Shown piece after piece: positions 1-5,109 of a DNA stretch of 5,109 nt. Positions within the stretch are counted from its first letter, which is position 1. Each line of letters begins with the position of its first letter. This DNA is from Clostridiales bacterium UBA4959 (lineage in GTDB: Bacteria; Bacillota; Clostridia; Oscillospirales; CAG-272). A model generated the notes under the pieces. The model saw only the letters and a program-made list of their open reading frames with translations. It was not told the DNA's origin and did no database searches. Position numbers and translations under genes: made by a program. The stretch is from contig DHAH01000003.1 in NCBI GenBank assembly GCA_002397345.1, positions 11,092 to 16,200 of the forward strand. Reading direction: 5' to 3'.

Positions 1-13
1 AATTTTATTTGCG

Positions 14-31
14 CAGCAAATTTATTTGCTG
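14..31 (-). other. Hairpin spanning the rpsU stop codon
   Basis: Positions 14-20 and 25-31 (CAGCAAA/TTTGCTG) form a perfect 7-bp stem with a 4-nt loop. On the minus strand the loop is TAAA and contains the rpsU stop codon. A second overlapping stem (7-12 with 16-21, ATTTGC/GCAAAT) is mutually exclusive with it and is followed by AAAATT. Neither has a T run within the window, so a terminator cannot be claimed; one may lie beyond the left edge. Confidence 0.4.
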
Positions 32-201
32 TATTTACGCTTCCTTGCTGCTTCCGACTTCTTTTTGCGCTTCACGCTGGGTTTTTCGTAATGCTCCCTT
101 TTACGAAGTTCGGAAAGCACCCCGGATCTGGCACACTGACGCTTGAATCTGCGAAGAGCGCTGTCGAGTGTTTCGTTATCCTTTATTCTGACTTCAGCCA
201 T
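22..201 (-). CDS. rpsU: Small ribosomal subunit protein bS21
   Basis: This short gene of 59 codons encodes bS21, a small basic protein of the 30S subunit that sits near the 3' end of 16S rRNA and the anti-Shine-Dalgarno region and helps translation initiation. The protein begins [20 protein letters not shown]. It carries the family core RRFKRQ (residues 17-22), the segment [14 protein letters not shown] (35-48) and a Lys/Arg-rich tail ending RKRKYSK. The length fits the usual 57-70 residues of the family. The ATG at 201 is fixed by the family N-terminus and by a strong SD sequence 8 nt upstream. The gene lies downstream of leuS in the same direction but has its own consensus promoter, so it is probably a separate transcription unit. 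TAA at 24-22 ends it intact. The identification rests on direct translation and recognition of the family pattern. Confidence 0.97.
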   Translation of the reverse strand: MAEVRIKDNETLDSALRRFKRQCARSGVLSELRKREHYEKPSVKRKKKSEAARKRKYSK

Positions 202-209
202 TGTTTAAT

Positions 210-219
210 CCCTCCCTCC
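210..219 (-). promoter_or_regulatory. Strong ribosome binding site of rpsU
   Basis: Read on the minus strand, this is GGAGGGAGGG, two overlapping SD-like blocks. The nearer GGAGG ends 8-9 nt before the rpsU ATG, which is ideal spacing. It is much stronger than the ribosome binding sites of the other genes in the window. It fits a highly expressed ribosomal protein gene. Confidence 0.85.
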
Positions 220-260
220 GCAGCGGCCGTTGTACCGCCTCCGATTCAAATACAAACAAT

Positions 261-289
261 ATTATACAATAGTTTCCGCGGTTTGTCAA
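261..289 (-). promoter_or_regulatory. Consensus housekeeping sigma promoter of rpsU
   Basis: On the minus strand the -35 box TTGACA (289-284) is followed by a 17-nt spacer and the -10 box TATAAT (266-261). Both hexamers match the sigma70/sigmaA consensus exactly, at the best spacing. Transcription would be expected to start about 7 nt beyond the -10 box, near 250-257. That gives a leader of about 50-56 nt before rpsU. There is no TGn extended -10. The start site itself is inferred. Confidence 0.9.
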
Positions 290-292
290 GTG

Positions 293-319
293 AAAATTGT
301 AAAAGCTTCGCTTTTACAA
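293..319 (-). terminator. Hairpin with short T run, possible leuS operon terminator
   Basis: A perfect 10-bp inverted repeat occupies 297-306 and 310-319 (TTGTAAAAGC against GCTTTTACAA) around a 3-nt loop that reads GAA on the minus strand. On that strand it is followed by TTTTC (296-292). It lies after leuS and ends a few bases before the rpsU -35 box, a sensible place to end the leuS operon. Only three of the ten pairs are G-C and the T run is short, so termination may be weak. It could instead be a short repeated palindrome with no termination role. Confidence 0.5.
301..315. repeat. Copy 1 of a 15-nt palindromic repeat
   Basis: AAAAGCTTCGCTTTT occurs here and again, identically, at 385-399. 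Each copy is a 6-bp stem (AAAAGC/GCTTTT) with a 3-nt loop. The minus strand carries GCGAAGC at its centre. Here the stem is lengthened to 10 bp by flanking bases, forming the candidate terminator. Confidence 0.75.
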
Positions 320-325
320 GGCAAG

Positions 326-341
326 AATCGCTCATGCGATT
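326..341. repeat. Short inverted repeat in the leuS-rpsU gap
   Basis: AATCGC (326-331), loop TCAT, and GCGATT (336-341) form a 6-bp stem. On the plus strand it runs into five T in total before an A, giving a terminator-like outline. No plus-strand gene lies upstream, however. On the minus strand, where the genes run, the hairpin is preceded by A residues and followed by CTTGCC, so it would not be a normal terminator for leuS. Confidence 0.45.
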
Positions 342-384
342 TTTACTCTGTGACTTTTTATATATTTGTCAAATAAAGCTTGCC

Positions 385-399
385 AAAAGCTTCGCTTTT
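385..399. repeat. Copy 2 of a 15-nt palindromic repeat, abutting the leuS stop
   Basis: This is an exact second copy of AAAAGCTTCGCTTTT, starting 84 nt from the first. Its last base is also the last base of the leuS TAA, so in the mRNA the hairpin starts immediately at the end of the leuS reading frame. A second arrangement is possible: AAGCTT at 388-393 can pair with AAGCTT at 377-382, so this stretch has competing folds. It may aid 3'-end stability or termination for leuS, but the short AT-rich stem makes this tentative. Confidence 0.6.
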
Positions 400-2837
400 T
401 ATTTTACGACTATATTGAGCAGCTTATCCTGCACATAAATTTCTTTTACGGTCGTTTTACCTTCGAGCAGCGGCGCGAATTTATCGTCGGCGCGTACCGC
501 GGCGATAACGTCCTTGCTCTCCGCGCCCGACGGTACACGGAAGGTGCCGCGCAGCTTGCCGCTGATCTGCACCGCGATCTCGACTGTCGCGTCGACGGTC
601 TTCGACTCGTCCCACGCCGGCCATTTCGCCAGCGATAACAGCTCGTTTGAACCGGCGGCGGTGTGATATAATTCCTCGGTCAGGTGCGGAGCGAAAGGGT
701 TAAGCATTGTTATAAAAATAACAAGCTCATCTTTTGTCAGACCGCCGACTTCATAAATTTTATTAATCAGCGACATCAGCGCCGCGATCGCGGTGTTGAA
801 TTTCATGCCGTCAATATCGAGCGTCACTTTTTTAATTGTTTTATGGAAGTCGCTTTCCAGCCCGGGTGTTGCGCCGCTTCCCTTCACCAATTCCGGCAGC
901 GCGGCGACGCGTTCCAAAAACCGGCGGCAGCCGCGTATCGAAGCGGGCGACCACGGCGCGGATTTTTCAAAATCGCCGATGAACATCTCGTACAAACGCA
1001 GCGTATCCGCGCCGTATTCGTTCACAATATCGTCGGGGTTGATGACGTTACCCTTCGATTTGGACATTTTTTCACCGTTCTCGCCGAGTATCATGCCGTG
1101 TGCGGTGCGCTTAAGATACGGCTCGGGACAGGACAGTACGCCGATGTCGTGCAAAAATTGCGCCCAGAACCGCGAGTAAAGCAGGTGCAGCGTCACATGC
1201 TCCATACCGCCGTTATACCAATCGACGGGCATCCAATAATCCAGCGCTTCCTGCGACGCAACCGCGTCGGGATTGTGCGGGTCGCAATAGCGCATGAAAT
1301 ACCACGAGCTGCCCGCCCAGTTGGGCATGACGTCAGTCTCGCGCCGACCCGGACCGCCGCACGCGGGACAGGTCGTTGTCAGCCAGTCCTCGCACTTCGC
1401 GAGCGGCGATTCACCCGTGTCGGTCGGCTCGTATTCGTCAATCTCCGGCAGCGTTAGCGGGAGCTGATCCTCGGGCAGGGGTACCCAGCCGCACTTTTCG
1501 CACCACACCATCGGAACGGGCTCGCCCCAATAACGCTGGCGGGAAAACACCCAGTCGCGCAGCTTGTAATTGATTTTCTTCTCGGCTAATCCGCGTTCCG
1601 CCAATACGTCAACGATTTTCGCTTTTGCCGCTTCAACGTTCATGCCGTTGAGATAGTCCGAGTTCATCATCACGCCGGTTTCGGTGTCGCAGAACGCGCC
1701 CTCGTCCAGATTTACCGCCGCGCCTGATTTATCGCCGTCAATCACGGTTACCACCTGCACGATGGGCAGCCCGAATTTGCGGGCGAACTCCCAGTCGCGC
1801 GTATCGTGGCCCGGCACCGCCATTATCGCGCCCGTGCCGTAAGACGAGAGCACGTAATCGGAAATGAAAATCGGGATCTGTTTGCCGTTTGCGGGGTTGA
1901 CCGCCGAAACGCCGTCGAGCCTGACGCCGGTTTTATCTTTTGCCAGCTCTGTGCGCTCGAAATCCGATTTTTTAGCCGCCTCCGCGCGATATGCGGCCAC
2001 ATCGCCGCCGTTTTTAATTATGTTCGATTCCAGCCATTTATCGACCAGCGCGTGTTCGGGAGCAATGACCATATATGTCGCGCCGAACAGCGTGTCGGGA
2101 CGTGTGGTGAACACCGTTATGGTGTCGCCCGACGTCGCGGCGAACTTGACCTCCGCGCCCTCGGAACGCCCGATCCAGTTGATTTCCTGCGTCTTGACGC
2201 GCTCGATGAAGTCCAGTCCCTCAAGCCCGTCGATGAGCCGCTGCGCGTATTGGGTAATTTTAAGCATCCACTGGCTCTTTACCTTGCGCACGACCTCTCC
2301 GCCGCAGCGTTCGCAGGCTCCGCCCACGACTTCCTCGTTGGCGAGCACGACCTTGCAGGAGGTGCAGAAGTTGACCGCCATTTCTTTTTTATATGCCAGC
2401 CCGTGCTTAAAAAGCTGGATGAATATCCACTGCGTCCATTTGAAATATTCGGGGTCGGTGGTGCTGATCTCGCGCGTCCAGTCGAACGACAGCCCCAGCG
2501 ATTTGATTTGACGCTTGAACGTCGCGATGTTGCGCTCGGTTACGATGCGCGGGTGTATGCGGTTCTTTATCGCGTAGTTTTCCGTGGGCAGACCAAACGC
2601 GTCCCAACCCATGGGGAACAGCACGTTATAGCCCTGCATCCGCTTTTTGCGGCTGATGATGTCGAGCGCCGTGTAGGGGCGCGGGTGACCGATGTGCAGT
2701 CCCTGACCGGAGGGGTACGGGAACTCGACAAGCGTATAATATTTAGGCAGGCTGCGGTCATTTTTGGCGACGAACGCCCCGCGGCGGTCCCATTCGTCCT
2801 GCCACTTTTTTTCTATTGCTTTATGATCATATTTCAT
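399..2837 (-). CDS. leuS: Leucyl-tRNA synthetase (LeuRS)
   Basis: This is a class I aminoacyl-tRNA synthetase that charges tRNA-Leu with leucine using ATP in the cytoplasm. At 812 residues it is full length for bacterial LeuRS. The catalytic HIGH motif is at 48-51 and KMSKS at 590-594. The CP1 editing domain, which removes mischarged amino acids, is present, with the threonine-rich TTRPDT at 244-249 and the AVPGHDTRD segment whose Asp (345) is the conserved editing residue. Two cysteine clusters, C158/C161/C175/C178 and C446/C449/C490/C493, look like zinc sites. The C-terminal domain that contacts the tRNA begins near VQISGKLRG (756) and runs to the natural end. The ATG overlaps the rsfS stop by 4 nt (ATGA), with only a weak AGGA upstream, so translational coupling is likely. 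No T-box leader is possible immediately upstream. I see no frameshift or lost catalytic residue. Confidence 0.98.
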   Translation of the reverse strand: MKYDHKAIEKKWQDEWDRRGAFVAKNDRSLPKYYTLVEFPYPSGQGLHIGHPRPYTALDIISRKKRMQGYNVLFPMGWDAFGLPTENYAIKNRIHPRIVTERNIATFKRQIKSLGLSFDWTREISTTDPEYFKWTQWIFIQLFKHGLAYKKEMAVNFCTSCKVVLANEEVVGGACERCGGEVVRKVKSQWMLKITQYAQRLIDGLEGLDFIERVKTQEINWIGRSEGAEVKFAATSGDTITVFTTRPDTLFGATYMVIAPEHALVDKWLESNIIKNGGDVAAYRAEAAKKSDFERTELAKDKTGVRLDGVSAVNPANGKQIPIFISDYVLSSYGTGAIMAVPGHDTRDWEFARKFGLPIVQVVTVIDGDKSGAAVNLDEGAFCDTETGVMMNSDYLNGMNVEAAKAKIVDVLAERGLAEKKINYKLRDWVFSRQRYWGEPVPMVWCEKCGWVPLPEDQLPLTLPEIDEYEPTDTGESPLAKCEDWLTTTCPACGGPGRRETDVMPNWAGSSWYFMRYCDPHNPDAVASQEALDYWMPVDWYNGGMEHVTLHLLYSRFWAQFLHDIGVLSCPEPYLKRTAHGMILGENGEKMSKSKGNVINPDDIVNEYGADTLRLYEMFIGDFEKSAPWSPASIRGCRRFLERVAALPELVKGSGATPGLESDFHKTIKKVTLDIDGMKFNTAIAALMSLINKIYEVGGLTKDELVIFITMLNPFAPHLTEELYHTAAGSNELLSLAKWPAWDESKTVDATVEIAVQISGKLRGTFRVPSGAESKDVIAAVRADDKFAPLLEGKTTVKEIYVQDKLLNIVVK

Positions 2838-3247
2838 AGCTGATTTTCATCCTGATTCGATAAATATTGCGTAATATCCAGTTCCGCGCCATCAACCCAA
2901 AGCTTTTCGAGGTTATAGAACCTCCGCGTTTCGCTGTTGAAGATGTGCACTATCACCGAGCCGTAGTCGAGCAGCACCCATGTCGCTTCGTCCAGCCCCT
3001 CGATATGCGACGGGAAAACGCCGCCCTCGCCTATCTTGAACTCGAGGTTATTCGCCAGCGCCCTGATCTGCGTGTTCGAAGTACCGGTGCAGATTATAAA
3101 ATAATCGGCGATAATAGTCTGGTTTTCGACGTGTATTAATTTAAGTCCGGCCGCCTTTGTTTTTGAAAGCTCGCCGATTATTGCGCCCGCTAATTCAAGC
3201 GGAGGCGCAAACGAAAGCTGCTTCGCGGGTATTTTTTCATCCATCAT
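2834..3247 (-). CDS. rsfS: Ribosomal silencing factor RsfS
   Basis: RsfS (DUF143/Iojap family) binds protein uL14 on the 50S subunit and blocks subunit joining, lowering translation in starvation or stationary phase. The 137-residue protein shows the family pattern: ADYFIICTGTSNTQIRA (47-63), EGLDEATWVLLDYGSVIVHIF (83-103) and RRFYNLEKLWVDGA (108-121). The open frame extends upstream to 3286, but that would overlap the end of the LCP gene. I chose the ATG at 3247 because AAGGAG sits 7 nt before it; the adjacent ATG at 3244 is also possible. The upstream gene ends 16 nt away and the downstream leuS start overlaps the stop, so it is co-transcribed with both. Linkage to yqeK and leuS is a common arrangement in Firmicutes. 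Confidence 0.95.
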   Translation of the reverse strand: MMDEKIPAKQLSFAPPLELAGAIIGELSKTKAAGLKLIHVENQTIIADYFIICTGTSNTQIRALANNLEFKIGEGGVFPSHIEGLDEATWVLLDYGSVIVHIFNSETRRFYNLEKLWVDGAELDITQYLSNQDENQL

Positions 3248-3254
3248 GCTATAT

Positions 3255-3260
3255 CTCCTT
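3255..3260 (-). promoter_or_regulatory. Ribosome binding site that sets the rsfS start
   Basis: The minus strand reads AAGGAG, 7 nt before the ATG at 3247. It favours this start over the longer in-frame start at 3286, which lies inside the LCP gene. Confidence 0.85.
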
Positions 3261-3263
3261 GTT

Positions 3264-4466
3264 TTACGGTCTTTTATTGGGGTCAAGCGCTATATAAATT
3301 CCGTCTTTATCTACATCATCAGCCTTGTGAGTCACAATTTCAGTTTCTTTTTTATTGTAATATCCTATTATTTCGCTATTGTCATCTTTTACAAAAATTC
3401 TGTCAACATCGAAATAAGACGACGGTATCGGCTTGTCATATACATTTAAATATTCATTGACGATATTCAGCATATCGGCGCGGTGCATGACATAATAAAG
3501 TCCATTTTTATAACTGTCGCCCGGCATTGTCAGCATGGTAATGTTCGACATGTCAACCTTCAGCGCTTGTTTGGCAAAATATATGCAATCTTCAAGTTTT
3601 ATATTGGTAATAAGGTTTGGCAGGATGTCGGACGCCAATCCCGCTATCATGGGTATGCTTATCGACGATTTAACTTTTGCGATAAACGCTGTGATAAAAA
3701 CTTTCTGCGCGTCGGCGCGCGCTATATCCGCCTGTATATAACCCCAGCGATAGCGTACAAAACCCTCCGCTTCACGACCCATCAATGTCTGCTGACCCTT
3801 TTTTATATTTATAGACAAATTTTGTTCCGGATCGTTATAATGCATATCGTTAGGCACATACATATCAACGCCGCCGATACGGTCAACAACAGCTCTGAAA
3901 CCTTTTAGGTTTATGAGCATGTAATAATCGAGCCGGATATTTAGCCCCTTTTGAAATAAATCGCTGAGGTTCTCAAGCGCGGTTTTGGTTGGATCTTCAG
4001 CTTTTTCACGTTTTGCCTTACTTAGAAATGAAGCAAATGCGGCGTTCAGCTTACCGTATTTATCATTATATTCGGCGTAGGTGTCGCGCGGCATCTGGCA
4101 CATCGAGATTTTTCCTGTAGTACAGTCAAACGACGCTATAATCATAACGTCGGTATTTGTCGCTACTTCGTCTTTTCCGATAAGCAGGAAGTTATACACA
4201 TCCTCGCGCCGCTTAAAGCCGACGGCAGTATCGCCGTTCGTTTCGGGCGTGTCCTCTTCGGTTTCTGCCGCCGCCGTTGTTTCAGAGCCGGTGTAAAGCG
4301 TTTCGTCATCTTTATCGCCGCCCGGCTGCGGTTTGACGAACATACTGCGTAGTATATAACCGCCGGTGAATAACGCCGCTATTAATATAAGCGATAAGAG
4401 TACCGTCAGTGTTATCTTCCAGCCCGATGGTTTTTTATTGTTCGGTTTTCTTAATTTTGTATTCAT
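3264..4466 (-). CDS. LCP (LytR-CpsA-Psr) family envelope polymer transferase
   Basis: LCP proteins are membrane-anchored enzymes that move polymers such as teichoic acids or capsule from polyprenyl-phosphate carriers onto peptidoglycan, outside the cell. The 400-residue product has a short basic cytoplasmic N-terminus (1-17), one membrane helix (about 18-39), a Thr/Glu/Asp/Gly-rich linker (about 45-85), and an LCP domain from YNFLLIGKD (91-99) to about 265. Expected residues are present: D106 in NTDVM, R127 in MPRD, KLNAAF (139-144), DRIGGVD (195-201), YR (239-240) and R250 in the D-x-x-R stretch. The last 60 or so residues match nothing I recognise. A GTG start at 4481 is possible, but the ATG at 4466 follows AAAGGTGA and lies 1 nt after the yqeK stop, so I prefer it. 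The gene is visibly AT-richer than leuS. The exact polymer cannot be read from sequence, so no specific gene name is given. Confidence 0.93.
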   Translation of the reverse strand: MNTKLRKPNNKKPSGWKITLTVLLSLILIAALFTGGYILRSMFVKPQPGGDKDDETLYTGSETTAAAETEEDTPETNGDTAVGFKRREDVYNFLLIGKDEVATNTDVMIIASFDCTTGKISMCQMPRDTYAEYNDKYGKLNAAFASFLSKAKREKAEDPTKTALENLSDLFQKGLNIRLDYYMLINLKGFRAVVDRIGGVDMYVPNDMHYNDPEQNLSINIKKGQQTLMGREAEGFVRYRWGYIQADIARADAQKVFITAFIAKVKSSISIPMIAGLASDILPNLITNIKLEDCIYFAKQALKVDMSNITMLTMPGDSYKNGLYYVMHRADMLNIVNEYLNVYDKPIPSSYFDVDRIFVKDDNSEIIGYYNKKETEIVTHKADDVDKDGIYIALDPNKRP

Positions 4467-4467
4467 T

Positions 4468-5097
4468 TTATATATTTTCACCTTTGGTTAATTGCATATA
4501 ATAATTCCGCGCTTCGATAATGTCGACGTGGATGCTGCCGTTTTCGGCGACAAGATCGGTCAGCGTCAGGTTAAACGAAGTTATAAGCGCGATGTTCAGC
4601 GCCTCAAACTTATCACGGCTTTCGAGCAGCCCGTAAAATTCGCCGCGAAGCTTCACGCAGTCGGTGAATTTCCGCGTAGGCTCGATATAATCGGCAAGGT
4701 ATAGCAGACTGCACATCAGGCTCATCGCCGGTTTTGCGGTGGTGTGATAGTATATGGCGTCGTACATCTCATCGTCGACAAGCGCGGGAAACAGTTTCCG
4801 CGCCAAATGCGCGCCTGTGCGCGCGTGGAATATCTTCGGCATATGCGTTTCGTCTTCGGTAAACGGAATGCCGTTTGCGCGGCAGTATTCAAGCTGCTCT
4901 GTGTGGATCAACCTTTTTGTTATATCATGCAGCAGCGCCGCCGCGCGCAGACGCAGCGTGTCGTCGCAGCTCATACCGTATATATCCGCCAGCGCGGCGC
5001 ATTCCCGCTCGACCGACAGCGCGTGGGCAAGCTTTTTCGGCTCGTAATACCCGGGTATGACGTTTAATATTTTATCAAGTTCTGTCTTATTTATCAT
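4468..5097 (-). CDS. yqeK: HD-domain bis(5'-nucleosyl)-tetraphosphatase (symmetrical) YqeK
   Basis: YqeK enzymes use a metal centre held by an HD domain to split the stress nucleotide Ap4A into two ADP in the cytoplasm. The 209-residue product has the motifs in order: LAHALSVE with H25, ALLHDITK with H57-D58, HARTGAHLA with H91 and H97, AIYYHTTAKPAMS with H118, and LADYIEPTR with D136. These give the usual histidine/aspartate metal ligands of the family, and the length fits (about 185-210). The ATG at 5097 places H25 at about the expected distance from the N-terminus. No clear SD is seen in the 12 visible upstream bases, which suggests coupling to an upstream gene. The start context ATGA would allow a preceding frame to end on TGA, overlapping this start. 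nadD usually precedes yqeK in Firmicutes but is not visible here. Confidence 0.94.
   Translation of the reverse strand: MINKTELDKILNVIPGYYEPKKLAHALSVERECAALADIYGMSCDDTLRLRAAALLHDITKRLIHTEQLEYCRANGIPFTEDETHMPKIFHARTGAHLARKLFPALVDDEMYDAIYYHTTAKPAMSLMCSLLYLADYIEPTRKFTDCVKLRGEFYGLLESRDKFEALNIALITSFNLTLTDLVAENGSIHVDIIEARNYYMQLTKGENI
4478..4485 (-). promoter_or_regulatory. Ribosome binding site of the LCP gene, inside the yqeK 3' end
   Basis: The minus strand reads AAAGGTGA, which matches the 3' part of the extended SD (AGGTGA). It lies 11 nt before the ATG at 4466 and within the last codons of yqeK. It supports that ATG over the in-frame GTG at 4481, which lies inside this element. Spacing is slightly long, so coupling to yqeK translation probably helps. 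Confidence 0.55.
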
Positions 5098-5109
5098 TTT
5101 ATTATAAAT

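Noticed and set aside
367..372. TTGACA on the minus strand just after leuS, as a second promoter -35 box
   Set aside because: At 17-nt spacing the -10 position reads AGAGTA, a poor match, and no better hexamer lies at 16-18 nt.
91..438. Plus-strand open frame across rpsU and the leuS-rpsU gap
   Set aside because: It runs antisense through rpsU and through the hairpins and promoter of the gap. The translation is low-complexity with no family resemblance.
684..1457. Plus-strand open frame of 257 codons opposite leuS
   Set aside because: It is also a shadow of leuS. It has no domain pattern and no good ribosome binding site.
1806..2843. Long plus-strand open frame of 345 codons opposite leuS
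   Set aside because: It lies wholly antisense to the well-supported leuS gene. Its product is Arg/His/Val/Ala-rich without recognisable motifs, as expected from the reverse of a GC-rich coding frame.
3247..3286. Longer N-terminus for rsfS
   Set aside because: It would overlap the LCP coding end by 23 nt, it adds residues not typical of the family, and the only good SD sits before the ATG at 3247.
4467..4481. GTG start for the LCP gene five codons upstream
   Set aside because: No SD precedes it, and it lies within the AAAGGTGA element that best serves the ATG at 4466.
1..5109. CRISPR arrays, insertion sequences, tRNA or rRNA genes, phage genes
   Set aside because: I saw no regularly spaced repeats, transposase motifs, terminal inverted repeats or tRNA-like cloverleaf sequence. 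Nearly all of the window is occupied by five ordinary genes.

Overview
The window looks like chromosomal housekeeping DNA from a low-to-mid GC member of the Clostridia, probably Oscillospirales-like. This rests on three things: the gene order yqeK – LCP/LytR-type gene – rsfS – leuS, which is typical of Clostridia; a LeuRS whose wording around the HIGH motif and the KNRIHP stretch is the clostridial type; and a Firmicutes-type bS21. The lineage is an inference from protein character and gene order, not a measured assignment.

Every gene I can support lies on the minus strand, so the window reads from right to left. A tightly packed operon covers 5097 down to 399. It holds yqeK (HD-domain Ap4A hydrolase), an LCP-family membrane protein of cell-envelope polymer attachment, rsfS (ribosomal silencing factor) and leuS (leucyl-tRNA synthetase). 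Junctions are 1 nt, 16 nt and a 4-nt ATGA overlap, so there is no room for internal promoters or a T-box leader between genes. The operon enters from beyond the right edge; nadD is the expected upstream neighbour but only 12 bases are visible there.

A 197-nt AT-rich gap (202-398) follows leuS. It holds three short hairpins, two built on the same 15-nt palindrome. The one nearest rpsU may be a weak intrinsic terminator. Next comes a perfect consensus housekeeping promoter (TTGACA, 17 nt, TATAAT) that drives a short rpsU gene (59 codons, 22-201). rpsU has a very strong Shine-Dalgarno sequence. A small hairpin brackets its stop codon, and the window ends before any clear terminator.

Functionally the set joins translation (LeuRS, bS21, RsfS) with stress-nucleotide turnover (YqeK) and wall assembly (LCP). 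This grouping is known in Clostridia. I found no convincing undescribed system. The more interesting details are the repeated GCGAAGC-centred palindromes, the consensus promoter and SD-rich leader of rpsU, and the AT-rich LCP gene with an unrecognised C-terminal tail.
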